From positions 62,001 to 126,000 of the forward strand of contig OX638350.1 in NCBI GenBank assembly GCA_951813325.1: a DNA stretch of 64,000 nucleotides. Direction: 5' to 3'. This document shows positions 18,362 to 27,240 of the stretch, in pieces (within the stretch, counting starts at the first letter, position 1; each line of letters opens with the position of its first letter). The DNA comes from an uncultured Acidimicrobiales bacterium (lineage in GTDB: Bacteria > Actinomycetota > Acidimicrobiia > Acidimicrobiales > Bin134). The notes beneath the pieces were generated by a model that ran no database searches, was not told the origin of the DNA, and saw only the letters and a list, made by a program, of their open reading frames with translations. The translations under genes and the position numbers were made by a program.

Positions 18362-18688
18362 TCACGTTGAGTCGATGCGGGGGAAGGCAAGCGGGTCGTG
18401 ACCCTGTTGCCCTATGGCGTCGGCAAGCAGGAGGACATCCACCAGCCGGTCACCATGCTCTTTGGGGCTTGACGGTGGCGGGATGTCAGATGATTCGGCA
18501 GCTAGCCGAAGCTCGAGCCGACCACCCGCGGCAGCGACTAGCCGGCGCAGCGTGCGGGTGGTGGGGTCCCGTCGCCCGTTTTCATAAGCAGAAATTACCG
18601 GTTGGCTAGTGCCCGCACGCTCGGCCAACTCCGCTTGGGTCAACCCCGAAAGCCTTCGCGCTACTCGAAGCAACTCCGCCGGTTCCAC
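18362..18688 (-). CDS. XRE-family helix-turn-helix protein, solo antitoxin-like
   Basis: 108 residues, GTG start 18688. A clear XRE HTH at residues 7-60 (LTQAELAERAGTSQPVISAY, ENGRRDPTTRTLRRLV) is followed by a short tail ending HDPLAFPRIDST. Proteins of this size usually precede a toxin or nucleotidyltransferase gene. Downstream (18205-18360) no intact partner is visible, so it is an orphan, possibly left after loss of the partner. Confidence 0.8.
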   Translation of the reverse strand: MEPAELLRVARRLSGLTQAELAERAGTSQPVISAYENGRRDPTTRTLRRLVAAAGGRLELRLAAESSDIPPPSSPKEHGDRLVDVLLLADAIGQQGHDPLAFPRIDST

Positions 18689-18743
18689 AGCTAGAAGTAT
18701 ATATCTATTTGTCTATGTCTGCTCCTGCCGCGGCGGGAAATAC

Positions 18744-19541
18744 CTACCAGAGCTCGTCGAGGTATTGGGTGGTGCCGGGGATGGTGGGGATGAAGGGGGC
18801 GGCTAGTTCTAGGCGGGCGCCTTGGGCGGTGACGTCGTCGGCGAGGGTGGCGAACGCGTCCCAGCATTGTTCGGGGTCTTGGTCGCAGAAGTAGAGGCGG
18901 AGGACTTCGGGGTGCTCTCCGGTGAGGGGCGGGAGGCCGCCCTCTTTGGCGACCTGCACGAAATCGATGATCTGGCCGATGGGGCTGCCCTCGGCTAGCA
19001 GCTGTGGGTCGCGCTCGGCCCGCAGGCCTGCCGCAGCCGCGAGCACCGAGTCGGTGTCGTCGCCTCGGATCCAGGCCACGACCAGGCCGGCGTAGGGGTG
19101 GTCGAGGGCGATCTCGGGTGGGACCGGCGCCGGGCCTCGGCCTGCCGAGCCAGCGAGGTCGTAGGCGGCGGTGCTGACGTGGTCGCGGTTGGGGTTCATG
19201 CGCCCCGTGGCGAACAGGTCGGGTCCGACCGAGAAGGAGTAGCCGAAGGTGTCGGCGTCGTGCCCCTCCTCCATCCAGTACAAGGCGATGAACGAGCCGT
19301 TGTCCACCGGATCGGCCACCGCGCTGTCGGCGGGGAAGCGCAGATCTTTCAGCCGCCTCGTTGCCACATACCGCCGGTAGGCGAAGCAGCCCGGCGCGGC
19401 GGTCATGGCGGCATAGGCGTGGTCGTGCTCATACCAGCGGTTGTACTCGTGCAGCCCCTCGCCCCGGTGCGGCTCGATGAAGGTGATCATCGAATGGCCC
19501 AAATGGATCTGGCTGCCAATTGCCAGTTCTGAATCAGACAT
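18744..19541 (-). CDS. Conserved hypothetical, ferredoxin-like alpha/beta-barrel type
   Basis: 265 residues. The N-terminal region 'YNRWYEHDHAYAAMTAAPGC' then FAYRRYVATRR recalls dimeric alpha/beta-barrel (EthD-like) proteins, where W-Y-x-x-x-H-A-x-x-x-x-x-P-G-x-x-x-x-R-R-Y is common. A second half (GLVVAWIRGDDTDSVLAAAA, VLRLYFCDQDPEQCW) could be a diverged repeat of the fold. No signal peptide. The function is unrecognised; handling of a small lipophilic or aromatic ligand would fit the fold. Confidence 0.55.
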   Translation of the reverse strand: MSDSELAIGSQIHLGHSMITFIEPHRGEGLHEYNRWYEHDHAYAAMTAAPGCFAYRRYVATRRLKDLRFPADSAVADPVDNGSFIALYWMEEGHDADTFGYSFSVGPDLFATGRMNPNRDHVSTAAYDLAGSAGRGPAPVPPEIALDHPYAGLVVAWIRGDDTDSVLAAAAGLRAERDPQLLAEGSPIGQIIDFVQVAKEGGLPPLTGEHPEVLRLYFCDQDPEQCWDAFATLADDVTAQGARLELAAPFIPTIPGTTQYLDELW

Positions 19542-19637
19542 GTCGTCGCCTCCTGTTGCTGTCGCATGTTACGACCCCGTCAACGGTACGACCACAAGGT
19601 CAAAGACCTTGCTGTTGATGTTGCAGAATGGGCGTCA

Positions 19638-20480
19638 ATGGGCAACAAGAGCGATGATGAGCGAATTCAGCCCGCTCTGCACTCACTCTTGTCGGGGGAT
19701 GTTGATGGGCTTGCAATCGCTCTGAATGCAGACCCGCAGATAGCCACAATCGAGGTTGCGGGGAACACGCTATTGGAGTGGACCACACAACCTGAGGTTG
19801 GGCCGCCCTCGCCTCAGATCGTCGACCTGCTGATTGGCGCCGGCGCTGAACTGGATCGAGCCCTCAACCTTGCCGGTTGCTGGAACCGGGCGGCCCTCTG
19901 CGAACAACTCCTTGCCGCCGGTGCCGACCCCGCAGCCACCGCTGACGCCAACATCACGCCCCTTGAATCGGCCGCAATGCACAGTTCCATTGAGGCCGCT
20001 GATGTACTCGTTGCCGCCGGTCTGTATAGGCCCGCACTGTGGCTTGCTGCCGCCTGCGGTTTGCTGCACCGAGTCAAGCACTGGGTATCCACTGACGGTT
20101 CACTCCTCGATGATCCGGGCATCCACCGTCCCAATTGGGCCGATGTCGGCCGACCGGCCGGCAATCCACCCTCCGATGACCCGGTAGAGGTCATTGGCGA
20201 GGCATTCGTTTTCGCTGCGCTCAACAACCGGCTCACAGTCATGGAATATCTCCTCGACGCCGGCGTGGATACCGATGTGCGTCCCTACCGCAATACAACT
20301 GCACTGCATTTCGCTATTCAATTTCGCCGTCTCGAAGCGGTTCGGCGCCTACTCGCACGGGGCTCATCGGTGACGATTCTTGACGACATCTACAGTTCCG
20401 ACGCTGCCGGATGGGCGGAGGCCTGCGACGACGGCAGCCAGCTGGCAAGGACCATCAGCGAACTAGTCAGCGCTTCTTGA
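19638..20480 (+). CDS. Ankyrin-repeat protein
   Basis: 280 residues from ATG 19638. At least four ankyrin-like repeats are visible: 'LSGDVDGLAIALNADP', 'IVDLLIGAGAELDRALNLAG', LCEQLLAAGADPAATADANI, then 'NRLTVMEYLLDAGVDTDVRP' and 'RRLEAVRRLLARGSSVTILD'. No signal peptide or membrane segment. Ankyrin repeats mediate protein-protein contacts and are frequent in host-associated bacteria; the partner is unknown. Confidence 0.8.
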   Translation: MGNKSDDERIQPALHSLLSGDVDGLAIALNADPQIATIEVAGNTLLEWTTQPEVGPPSPQIVDLLIGAGAELDRALNLAGCWNRAALCEQLLAAGADPAATADANITPLESAAMHSSIEAADVLVAAGLYRPALWLAAACGLLHRVKHWVSTDGSLLDDPGIHRPNWADVGRPAGNPPSDDPVEVIGEAFVFAALNNRLTVMEYLLDAGVDTDVRPYRNTTALHFAIQFRRLEAVRRLLARGSSVTILDDIYSSDAAGWAEACDDGSQLARTISELVSAS

Positions 20481-20520
20481 AATCGGATGCCCAAGAGGCG
20501 TTCCCATGTAGGGTTTCCCG

Positions 20521-21702
20521 GTGCCTTCAGTGAGCCAGTGGCTGCTTGAAGACGGGGTGCTGCATCTGAACCACGGGTCGTTCGGGGCCACTCCGGCTTC
20601 AGTGTTGGAAGCACAGGATCGGATCCGCCAGCGCTTTGAGGCCAGCCCCACCAAGTACTTCGTGGGTGGCGAATACCAGGACGAACTGGACTCAGCCCGT
20701 CGAGTGATAGCCGATTTCGTTGGGGCCGATGAGGCGGGGCTGGTGTTCGTGAACAACGCCACAACCGGGGTGAACGCGGTGCTGCGGTCGCTAGAGACCA
20801 GCCTCGCCCCTGGCGATGAGATCCTGGTCACCGACCACGAATACAACGCCTGCGTGAATGCGGCGCTGGTCTCGGCGGAGAGGACCGGCGCCCAAGTGGT
20901 CACCGCTCGGCCGCCGTTCCCGCTGGAGTCCTCTCAGCAGGTGGTCGACGCCGTGCTCGGGGCCGTCACCGAGCGAACTCGCATTTTGATGATCGACGCC
21001 GTGACCTCCCCCACGGGGCTGGTGATGCCGGTGGCCGAGATCGCCTCGGCACTGGAGCCCGATGTGGCGGTGCTGGTGGACGCGGCCCATGGCCCCGGCA
21101 TGATGGACTTCGACGTTTCGGCTTTGGGCGTCTCCTATGTGACGGCCAACTGCCACAAGTGGATGTGCTCGGCCAAGGGTGCGGCATTCCTATGGGTGAG
21201 ACAGGACCGCCGGGAGGGTCTGTACCCCCCCGTCATCAGCCACGGCTACAACGACGCTTGGCCGTCGAGTGCCAGCCGATTCCACGCCCAGTTCGACTGG
21301 ACCGGCACGCAAGACCCCAGCGCCTGGCTCACCGTCCCCGTCGCCCTCGACACCGTGGCCGCCATGCACCCCGACGGCTGGCCCGGGGTACGAACCGCGA
21401 TCCGGGAGCTGTGCCTGACCGGCCGCAGCATCCTGCTCGATGCCCTGGGGATCGATCCGCCGGCCCCCGAGGACATGATCGGCGCCATCGCCTCGGTGCC
21501 CGTCCCGCCCGCCGACAACTCCGGCTCGGAGATATTCGACCCGCTCATGGCCGCGCTGGCCGACAACCACAACATCCAGGTCCCGGTCTTCACCTGGCCC
21601 GAGCCCCCCGAGCGCCTGCTGCGCATCTCCGCCCACCTCTACAACGAGGAATCCCACTACCGAACCCTGGCCGACGCCCTCATCGCCGAGCTCAACCACT
21701 GA
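20521..21702 (+). CDS. Class V aminotransferase (isopenicillin-N epimerase-like)
   Basis: 393 residues, GTG start. PLP-dependent fold type I, class V: 'LHLNHGSFGATPASVL', 'FVNNATTGVNAVLRSL' (phosphate cradle), 'VDAAHGPGM' (PLP-pyridine Asp) and YVTANCHKWMCSAKGAAFLW with the Schiff-base Lys in CHKW. It resembles CefD/NifS-type epimerases or lyases; the real substrate is not evident. It stands alone between the ankyrin gene and the queuosine gene. Confidence 0.85.
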   Translation: MPSVSQWLLEDGVLHLNHGSFGATPASVLEAQDRIRQRFEASPTKYFVGGEYQDELDSARRVIADFVGADEAGLVFVNNATTGVNAVLRSLETSLAPGDEILVTDHEYNACVNAALVSAERTGAQVVTARPPFPLESSQQVVDAVLGAVTERTRILMIDAVTSPTGLVMPVAEIASALEPDVAVLVDAAHGPGMMDFDVSALGVSYVTANCHKWMCSAKGAAFLWVRQDRREGLYPPVISHGYNDAWPSSASRFHAQFDWTGTQDPSAWLTVPVALDTVAAMHPDGWPGVRTAIRELCLTGRSILLDALGIDPPAPEDMIGAIASVPVPPADNSGSEIFDPLMAALADNHNIQVPVFTWPEPPERLLRISAHLYNEESHYRTLADALIAELNH

Positions 21703-21740
21703 CCTACTGCAAATGGCCCGATCCCGCCGGAATATGGAGG

Positions 21741-22742
21741 TCAGTACATGATGGTGCGGGTTAGGTGGTGGGGCCAGAAGGTGGCGTGATACGCCTTCCA
21801 GAGTCGGAAGTCCACCTGGGGGACGACCAGGGAATGTGAGGTTGGGCGAACGCGGTTGATGGCGTCGGTTAGCAGGGCGGTGGCGTACAGGGTGTGGGCC
21901 CGGATCTCTACTTCCTCGGGACTGTCCGCGGGGATCAGTTCCCCATGGTTGATGGCGGCTTCCAGTTCCTCGGAGTAGGACAAGATGCCCATGAGCCGCA
22001 GGGCGACGGGGACGATGTAGTCGGCGAACGCCGTCATCCGATCCAGGTCGGCCACCGCGAAGGTGCCACCGCTGGCCAGCGCCATGTGCAGTTGCCACAG
22101 CCACAGCTGGGCCAGCTTGTGCAGCTGCACCTCATGGCCGTCGTGAGTACTGACATCGTTGAACCGAGGGAACTCCACCACCAGCCGCTCCAGCAGGCCG
22201 TTTCCAGAGAAGTACATGGCGGGCGCACAGTCGGCCACGAACCGATGGGCGCTGCCGTCGTAGCGTTCGGCCAAGACCTGGCCCGCCGCGTTGAGGATCT
22301 CGACGCGCTCATCGAGCATGGGGATTGCGATGTTCCCGTTGAACACGCGACCCAGTTGGGCTCGATTGATCTCGGCCAGGTAGGCCCCGTCGGTCAGCGG
22401 CACGCCTTCATCCAGTGCCCGGTTGACGCAAGCGAACATGCCCTCGCTGTCCGACCAGGTGCGGCCCCGAAAGTCGGAGGCGAACTTCACCCCGGAGTCG
22501 AAGTCGGTGAAGGCGAAGTTCATGACCGCATAGAAGAAGGACACATCGATGATCTCCGCCGGGTCAGTCCTGTCGCTGAAGGCACCGTCTACCGGGCTAG
22601 ACGGAAAGGCAAACTCCTCAAAGGCCATCCATGAGGCCACCTGCTCGATGCCCTCGACCCAAGTGCGAACGTGTCGGGAGCGATCAACCACCCCGCGTAC
22701 CGACCGCAGTACCGGCGAGGTCCACACTGGGGATTCGGGCAT
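21741..22742 (-). CDS. Queuosine salvage protein (DUF2419, Q-phosphate N-glycosylase-like)
   Basis: 333 residues, full length. Family signatures include 'FFYAVMNFAFTDFDSGVKF', 'LLERLVVEFPRFNDVSTHDG' and the C-terminal 'PQVDFRLWKAYH'. Members (DUF2419/Qng1) release queuine from queuosine-5'-phosphate so that it can be charged to tRNA. Presence without visible queuosine biosynthesis genes suggests salvage from food or a host. The start at ATG 22742 is followed by MPESPVWTSPVLRSVR. Confidence 0.8.
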   Translation of the reverse strand: MPESPVWTSPVLRSVRGVVDRSRHVRTWVEGIEQVASWMAFEEFAFPSSPVDGAFSDRTDPAEIIDVSFFYAVMNFAFTDFDSGVKFASDFRGRTWSDSEGMFACVNRALDEGVPLTDGAYLAEINRAQLGRVFNGNIAIPMLDERVEILNAAGQVLAERYDGSAHRFVADCAPAMYFSGNGLLERLVVEFPRFNDVSTHDGHEVQLHKLAQLWLWQLHMALASGGTFAVADLDRMTAFADYIVPVALRLMGILSYSEELEAAINHGELIPADSPEEVEIRAHTLYATALLTDAINRVRPTSHSLVVPQVDFRLWKAYHATFWPHHLTRTIMY

Positions 22743-22768
22743 GGTCGGCTCCTATCGCTGCGAGTGGG

Positions 22769-23116
22769 TCACAGGGCGAGATGAAGTCGGAGGGCGTTGT
22801 CGACTTGGGCCATTTGGTCGAAGGGGACCTGGCCGATCAGGCGGCCAACTCGTTCAACGGAGATCGACCTGACCTGTTCGGCTTGGGCCTTGGAGTCGCG
22901 CTCGAGGCCAGTGTCGTCGGCGACCAGCAGCACTTGGAAGGGGTGGATCCGCTCGGTGTTGGAGGTGATGGGTACGACGGTCACCACTCCGTGCCCCAGT
23001 CGGGCCGCTGTGGTGTTGGCGCCATCGTTGCTGACAATCACCGCGGGCCGGGTTTGGGCGGCCTCAGCGCCCAGCGTGGGGCTGAGGTTGACGATGCGGA
23101 TCTCTCCTCGTCTCAT
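22769..23116 (-). CDS. mazF: MazF/PemK-family mRNA interferase toxin
   Basis: 115 residues with the MazF beta-barrel signature: 'MRRGEIRIVNLSPTLGAEA', 'QTRPAVIVSND', 'VVTVVPITSNTERIHPFQV' and a C-terminal 'EQVRSISVERVGRLIGQV'. These cleave mRNA at short motifs. The start overlaps the antitoxin stop by about 1-4 bp. A complete, probably functional pair. Confidence 0.9.
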   Translation of the reverse strand: MRRGEIRIVNLSPTLGAEAAQTRPAVIVSNDGANTTAARLGHGVVTVVPITSNTERIHPFQVLLVADDTGLERDSKAQAEQVRSISVERVGRLIGQVPFDQMAQVDNALRLHLAL

Positions 23117-23337
23117 CAGAGCCAGGTGAGTCCGTCAGAAACGGAGGAGTCCCAGAGGTGGCTCTCTTCGTTGTCCCACTGCGCGAATGCCTCGGCGTAG
23201 TCTTGCGCCAACTCCGATGCCCGCAGGAGCCGGACCGCCCGGTGCAGGGTGGCCGATCGGGATGCGATTTGGTGGTTGCGGGCATAGTCGTCGAGGAAGG
23301 CGACGTCTTCGTCGGGAAGGCTGACGCTAACTTTCAT
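23116..23337 (-). CDS. MazE-type ribbon-helix-helix antitoxin
   Basis: 73 residues: 'MKVSVSLPDEDVAFLDDYA' (RHH strand and first helix) and SATLHRAVRLLRASEL, then an acidic Trp-rich C-terminus (WDNEESHLWDSSVSDGLTWL) that would wrap the toxin. It precedes and overlaps the mazF-type gene and probably autoregulates the pair. Confidence 0.85.
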   Translation of the reverse strand: MKVSVSLPDEDVAFLDDYARNHQIASRSATLHRAVRLLRASELAQDYAEAFAQWDNEESHLWDSSVSDGLTWL

Positions 23338-23365
23338 ACCTGAAATACTACTAGAGTAGGACTCA

Positions 23366-24145
23366 ATGGACTCAATCCGGTTCAGCTTTGATGGAGATCA
23401 GGCGCTCGCCGCGGTCACCGGCCGCGATGGAGGCGTGAGCCGCGGCCAGGTGGCCAGCCTCAACCTGAGTTTTGAGGTGGGGGACGACTCAGGAAGCGTT
23501 GTGGCCAACCGCAAGATCGTGGGCGACAGACTCGGCTCCGACTTTCGGGATCTGGTGGTTCCCCGCCAGGTGCACGGGGTTCGAGTGAAGGTCGTCGGCG
23601 AGCAGGACGGGGGTCGTGGGGCCGATTCGGCTGAATCTGGAGTGGCCGCCTGTGATGCGCTGGTTACCACCACGCCGATGGTCCCGATAGCCGTTCTCGT
23701 TGCCGATTGCGCGCCCGTAGTTCTCTACGACCCAGTTCAATCGGCAATCGGGATCGTGCATGTCGGATAGCGGGGGGCAATCGGGCGTATTGCACAAAAA
23801 GCTGTGGAGACAATGGCTCGGGAGTTCGGGTGCCGGCCGCGGGACATCCGAGTTGGAATCGGTCCATGCCTGCAACCGCTCTCCCTCGAAGTCTCGATGA
23901 ACGAGGCCATGCAGGCTGAGGGCGAGTTCCATCAGCAGCCCGCGGTGCTCTACGACGCAGGGGACAAGCCGCACCTCGACATCCCGTTCATGGTCAAACA
24001 GCAGGTGCTCGATGCCGGGGTATGGCTCAAGTACATAGAAGACTGTCGGATGGACACGCTGGATGCCCGGCGCTTCTTCTCCCATCGGGGACAGTCCGGC
24101 CGAGCGGGACGCTGCATGGGCGTGGCAATGCTGCGATCGGCTTAG
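23366..24145 (+). pseudogene. PgeF/YfiH-like laccase-domain gene with in-frame TAG
   Basis: One 260-codon frame interrupted only by TAG at 23768-23770. It carries all three Zn-ligand regions of the YfiH (purine nucleoside phosphorylase/laccase domain) family: 'VVPRQVHGVRV' (His), 'VLVADCAPVVLYDP' (Cys) and 'GIVHVG' (His), with C-terminal 'RFFSHRGQSGRAGRCMGVAM'. The family has HxGWRG at this point; here the codon after HVG is TAG followed by Arg-Gly, so a Trp TGG became TAG by one G-to-A change. Otherwise intact, so it is a very recent pseudogene, a sequencing error, or read through. Confidence 0.8.
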
Positions 24146-24156
24146 ACGGCTGGTCG

Positions 24157-25548
24157 TCAGTCCGGGACGAGAACTCCCGGGTTCATGAGGTTGTCAGGGT
24201 CGAGGGCGGCCTTGACAGCCCGCAGAACGCCGACGCCGGCATCGCCGAGTTCATCGGCCATCCATGGTCGGCGGACGCGGCCGATGCCGTGATGGTGGGA
24301 GATTCCGGCACCGCAGCCAGTGGCCGCCTGCATGGCCGCGGTCCAGCAGGCGTCGTAGACCGATTGGTACTCCTCCGGACCAGACGGCTGAGCGGCGAAG
24401 GTGAAGTAGAGGTTGGCCCCAGAGCGGTACGCGTGCGATGAGTGGGCGGTAGCGGTGATCACCGTAGGCACCGCTCTGATCGCGTCGGTGACAGACGTGT
24501 AGAGCCGGGCAAGCTGGCCCCAGCCGGTGGCTACCTCAATGGTGTCGGCCACGAGGCCCTGCTCGAAGAGTTCGGTCCAGGTGGGCACGGTGTTGCGATG
24601 CTCAAACCAGTGGTCGACTGCGCCTGGATCGGCTTGCTCACCCCCACAGCCCAGGCCCAGCTCAGCAACCGCGGCCGCCTCCAGAACAGCGTGGCCGGGC
24701 GGGCCCTCGTGCAAGAAGATGGCCACGCAGCGGCCCTTGGGCACGTGGTCGCGGAAGTGGCGCCGCGTCTCGCCGGCGTCGTAGAGGCGCACCACCGGAG
24801 GTCGCCAGCCAGGCGCGATCACGCTTCGCACCGCCTCGATCCCCGCGTTCATATCCTCGAAGTGGAAGGCCTGGCGCACTCCCGGCTCGGGCAGCGGCCG
24901 CAGCGAGAAGGTCACCTCGGTGATGATCCCCAGAGTTCCCTCGCTGCCCAGCAGCAGCTGGCGCAGATCTGGGCCAGCCGATGCCCGGGGAGTGGAGCGT
25001 GATCGGTATATCGACCCGTCGGGCAGTACGGCTTCCACCGAGTACACGATGTCCTCGATGTTGCCGTAGGCAGTGGAGTATTGGCCTGAGGCCCGAGTGG
25101 CCACCCATCCGCCCACCGAGGAGATCTCGATCGACTGGGGCCAGTGCCCGATGGTGAAGCGGTCTTGGCGCACCCGGTTCTCGGCGTCGATACCCATGGT
25201 GCCGGCGCCGAAGGCGGCCAGGCCGTCCACTGGGTCGAGCCACCGCAGCCCGCTCAGGCCCTCGGTGCTGATGACCACCGACTCGGTGGTGGCCAGCACC
25301 CCGCCCACGCAACCCGATCCGGCGCCCCGGGGAATCATCGGCGCGCCGTGGGCCCGGCACAGCCGCACCGTCTCAGCCACCCGCTCAGTGGTCGAGGGCA
25401 TGGCTATCGCAGCGGGCAGCACTAGCCGGCCCTGCCACTGATCGAATTCGGAGCGGGGCCAGGTGTCGCGGGCTCGGCTCCGGCGGGCGTCGTCGTCGAT
25501 GAGCAACTCGTCGCCCAACAGGCCGGCGAGGTCGTCGAGAAGTGTCAT
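24157..25548 (-). CDS. FAD-binding oxidoreductase, alkyl-DHAP synthase-like
   Basis: 463 residues from ATG 25548 (MTLLDDLAG), overlapping the glpD stop (TGATG). FAD-binding type 4 domain: 'MIPRGAGSGCVGGVLATTES', 'SSVGGWVATRASGQYSTAYG', 'LGSEGTLGIITEVTFSL'. The C-terminal 'GISHHHGIGRVRRPWM' matches the His-rich motif of alkyldihydroxyacetonephosphate synthases rather than lactate dehydrogenases (which have GEHGIG). With glpD it would link DHAP to ether-lipid synthesis, but the acyltransferase partner is not here. A generic glycolate/lactate-type oxidase is the alternative. Confidence 0.7.
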   Translation of the reverse strand: MTLLDDLAGLLGDELLIDDDARRSRARDTWPRSEFDQWQGRLVLPAAIAMPSTTERVAETVRLCRAHGAPMIPRGAGSGCVGGVLATTESVVISTEGLSGLRWLDPVDGLAAFGAGTMGIDAENRVRQDRFTIGHWPQSIEISSVGGWVATRASGQYSTAYGNIEDIVYSVEAVLPDGSIYRSRSTPRASAGPDLRQLLLGSEGTLGIITEVTFSLRPLPEPGVRQAFHFEDMNAGIEAVRSVIAPGWRPPVVRLYDAGETRRHFRDHVPKGRCVAIFLHEGPPGHAVLEAAAVAELGLGCGGEQADPGAVDHWFEHRNTVPTWTELFEQGLVADTIEVATGWGQLARLYTSVTDAIRAVPTVITATAHSSHAYRSGANLYFTFAAQPSGPEEYQSVYDACWTAAMQAATGCGAGISHHHGIGRVRRPWMADELGDAGVGVLRAVKAALDPDNLMNPGVLVPD

Positions 25549-27182
25549 CAGGCGTTGTCCCGGAATTGGAGCTCGCTGGCGAAGCGGGTTCGAACGGCGT
25601 CGATTTCGCTGGCAGTGCGGGACTCGTCCCACCCCAGCAGGTCGGCCATCAACGAGGCCGCGGGGGCGATCAGGGCGTCGCGCTCGGCGGGGGTGTACCA
25701 GGCAGACCGGGTCCGGCGATAGACGAGGTCTTCGAGGGTCAGTGCACCATCCACCTGTACCGCCCAGTCGACCTCACCGGCTACCACCCGCCCACCGGGG
25801 ACAATGGGCTGGTGGCCCAAAGCCAGCACCTCGCTGGTCTCGTCGCCGTAGAGCCGCACCAGACGGTCGACCAGCGGCTGCTCAACCCCTACGGCGGCCG
25901 CCACCGATGCGGCGTGGGCGTCGAGGCTCGATGTCAGGTCGCCGCCGGGGATCGGATCGGGCCCCGGACTCGGCCCCAGCGATCGGCCCTGCTGCTCGGC
26001 CACAAAGTCGAGCACCGTCATCGCCATGGTGCGAAAGCCGGTGAGCTTGCCGCCCGCGATGGTGATCATCCCCCCGGCGCCGAGCCACACCTCCTCCTTG
26101 CGAGAGATCTCGGCGGCCTCCCTGTTTCCTTGGGCCACAAGTGGGCGCACCCCCGACCAGGCCGCCACGACATCGTCGAAGCCCAGAGGATCGACGTCGA
26201 AATAACGTTTGAGCGGGTGCAGCAAGTACTCGACGTCGGTCCGCTCGATTTCGGGCCACAGGAGTTGATCGCCGTGATAGCTGGTGTCGGTGGTGCCGAT
26301 GGCCACGGTGTCGCCTCGGGGCAGAACAAAGATGCTGCGCTTGTCGGAGGTTTCCATGATCACCAGGTTCTGTACAGGTAGCCGTGATGCATGGACGACC
26401 ACGTGCACGCCCTTGGAGGGATGAAGCCGATCGACAGCGGTTTCCTCCTCGAGTCGGGCCAGACGCTCCACCCACGGCCCGGTGGCGTTGACCACCGCAT
26501 CGGCTCGGATCGCCACTTGATCGCCACTCACGCCGCATTCAGCCACCACTCCGTCGATCCGCTCGCCCTCCCAAACCACGTCCACCACCGGAAGCCGATT
26601 CGCCACCTGCGCCCCTGCAGCAGCAGCGTCGCGCAGCACGGCCAGCACCAGGCGGGCATCGTCGGTCATGTACTCCCGATAGGCACACGCCCACGGGAAC
26701 TCGTCTTGGCGCATGCAAGGCTCCAGCTCCCCCAGAGCGTCGCGATCCCAGCTGAGGTGGCGGTCGGCATCCTCCACTGCGCCGAGCTTCTCGTAGGTCC
26801 CGATTCCGGCTCGGACCTTCATCAAGCTCGCCCGGCTACGAGCCGGCACCACCATCCAGCACGGCTCGGCCAGATGGGGTGCCATCTGATGGACGGCCTT
26901 GCGCTCCCGCGCCGTCTCCCGCACTAGCCCGATATCGCCCATCGCCAGATACCGCAGCCCCCCGTGGATCAGCTTGGAAGAGCGCGACGACGTCCCGGCG
27001 GCGTAGTCGTCCTTCTCCACCAGCGCCACCCGCAGCCCCCGCCGGGCCGCATCACGGGCTACTCCCGCCCCCGTGATCCCCCCGCCGATGATCACCAAAT
27101 CAAACCGCTCACCCTCAAGCTCGGCCAGCAGCCCAGGCCGCGAGCGGGGCGTCAGAGATGTCGAAGGAGCGGCTTCAGGCAT
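25548..27182 (-). CDS. glpD: Aerobic glycerol-3-phosphate dehydrogenase
   Basis: 544 residues from ATG 27182. N-terminal FAD dinucleotide motif 'VIIGGGITGAGVARDAARRG', then 'GTSSRSSKLIHGGLRYL' typical of GlpD, 'GAVVNATGPW'-type motif (VNATGPWVERL), 'KGVHVVVHASRLP', 'DTVAIGTTDTSYHGD', 'WSGVRPLVAQ', and the C-terminal GlpD domain. It oxidises sn-glycerol-3-phosphate to DHAP at the membrane, feeding electrons to quinone. First gene of a two-gene operon with the alkyl-DHAP-synthase-like gene. Confidence 0.92.
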   Translation of the reverse strand: MPEAAPSTSLTPRSRPGLLAELEGERFDLVIIGGGITGAGVARDAARRGLRVALVEKDDYAAGTSSRSSKLIHGGLRYLAMGDIGLVRETARERKAVHQMAPHLAEPCWMVVPARSRASLMKVRAGIGTYEKLGAVEDADRHLSWDRDALGELEPCMRQDEFPWACAYREYMTDDARLVLAVLRDAAAAGAQVANRLPVVDVVWEGERIDGVVAECGVSGDQVAIRADAVVNATGPWVERLARLEEETAVDRLHPSKGVHVVVHASRLPVQNLVIMETSDKRSIFVLPRGDTVAIGTTDTSYHGDQLLWPEIERTDVEYLLHPLKRYFDVDPLGFDDVVAAWSGVRPLVAQGNREAAEISRKEEVWLGAGGMITIAGGKLTGFRTMAMTVLDFVAEQQGRSLGPSPGPDPIPGGDLTSSLDAHAASVAAAVGVEQPLVDRLVRLYGDETSEVLALGHQPIVPGGRVVAGEVDWAVQVDGALTLEDLVYRRTRSAWYTPAERDALIAPAASLMADLLGWDESRTASEIDAVRTRFASELQFRDNA

Positions 27183-27192
27183 TTTCAACCAA

Positions 27193-27220
27193 ACCTAAGC
27201 CGCTATTCCGCTTAGCAGGT
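27193..27220. terminator. Hairpin between dcd and glpD
   Basis: ACCTAAGC, 9 nt, GCTTAG, C, AGGT: a 10-bp stem with one bulge in the short gap between the dcd stop and glpD start. There is no T-tract, so it may be an intrinsic-terminator-like hairpin or an operator for glpD. Confidence 0.35.
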
Positions 27221-27240
27221 AGCGCCGGGCTGGTTCCGCA

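Noticed and set aside
21700-21745. CTGACCT...AGGTCAG inverted repeat between convergent genes as a terminator
   Set aside because: Arms are only 7 bp with a loop of about 30 nt and no T-tract; too weak to call.
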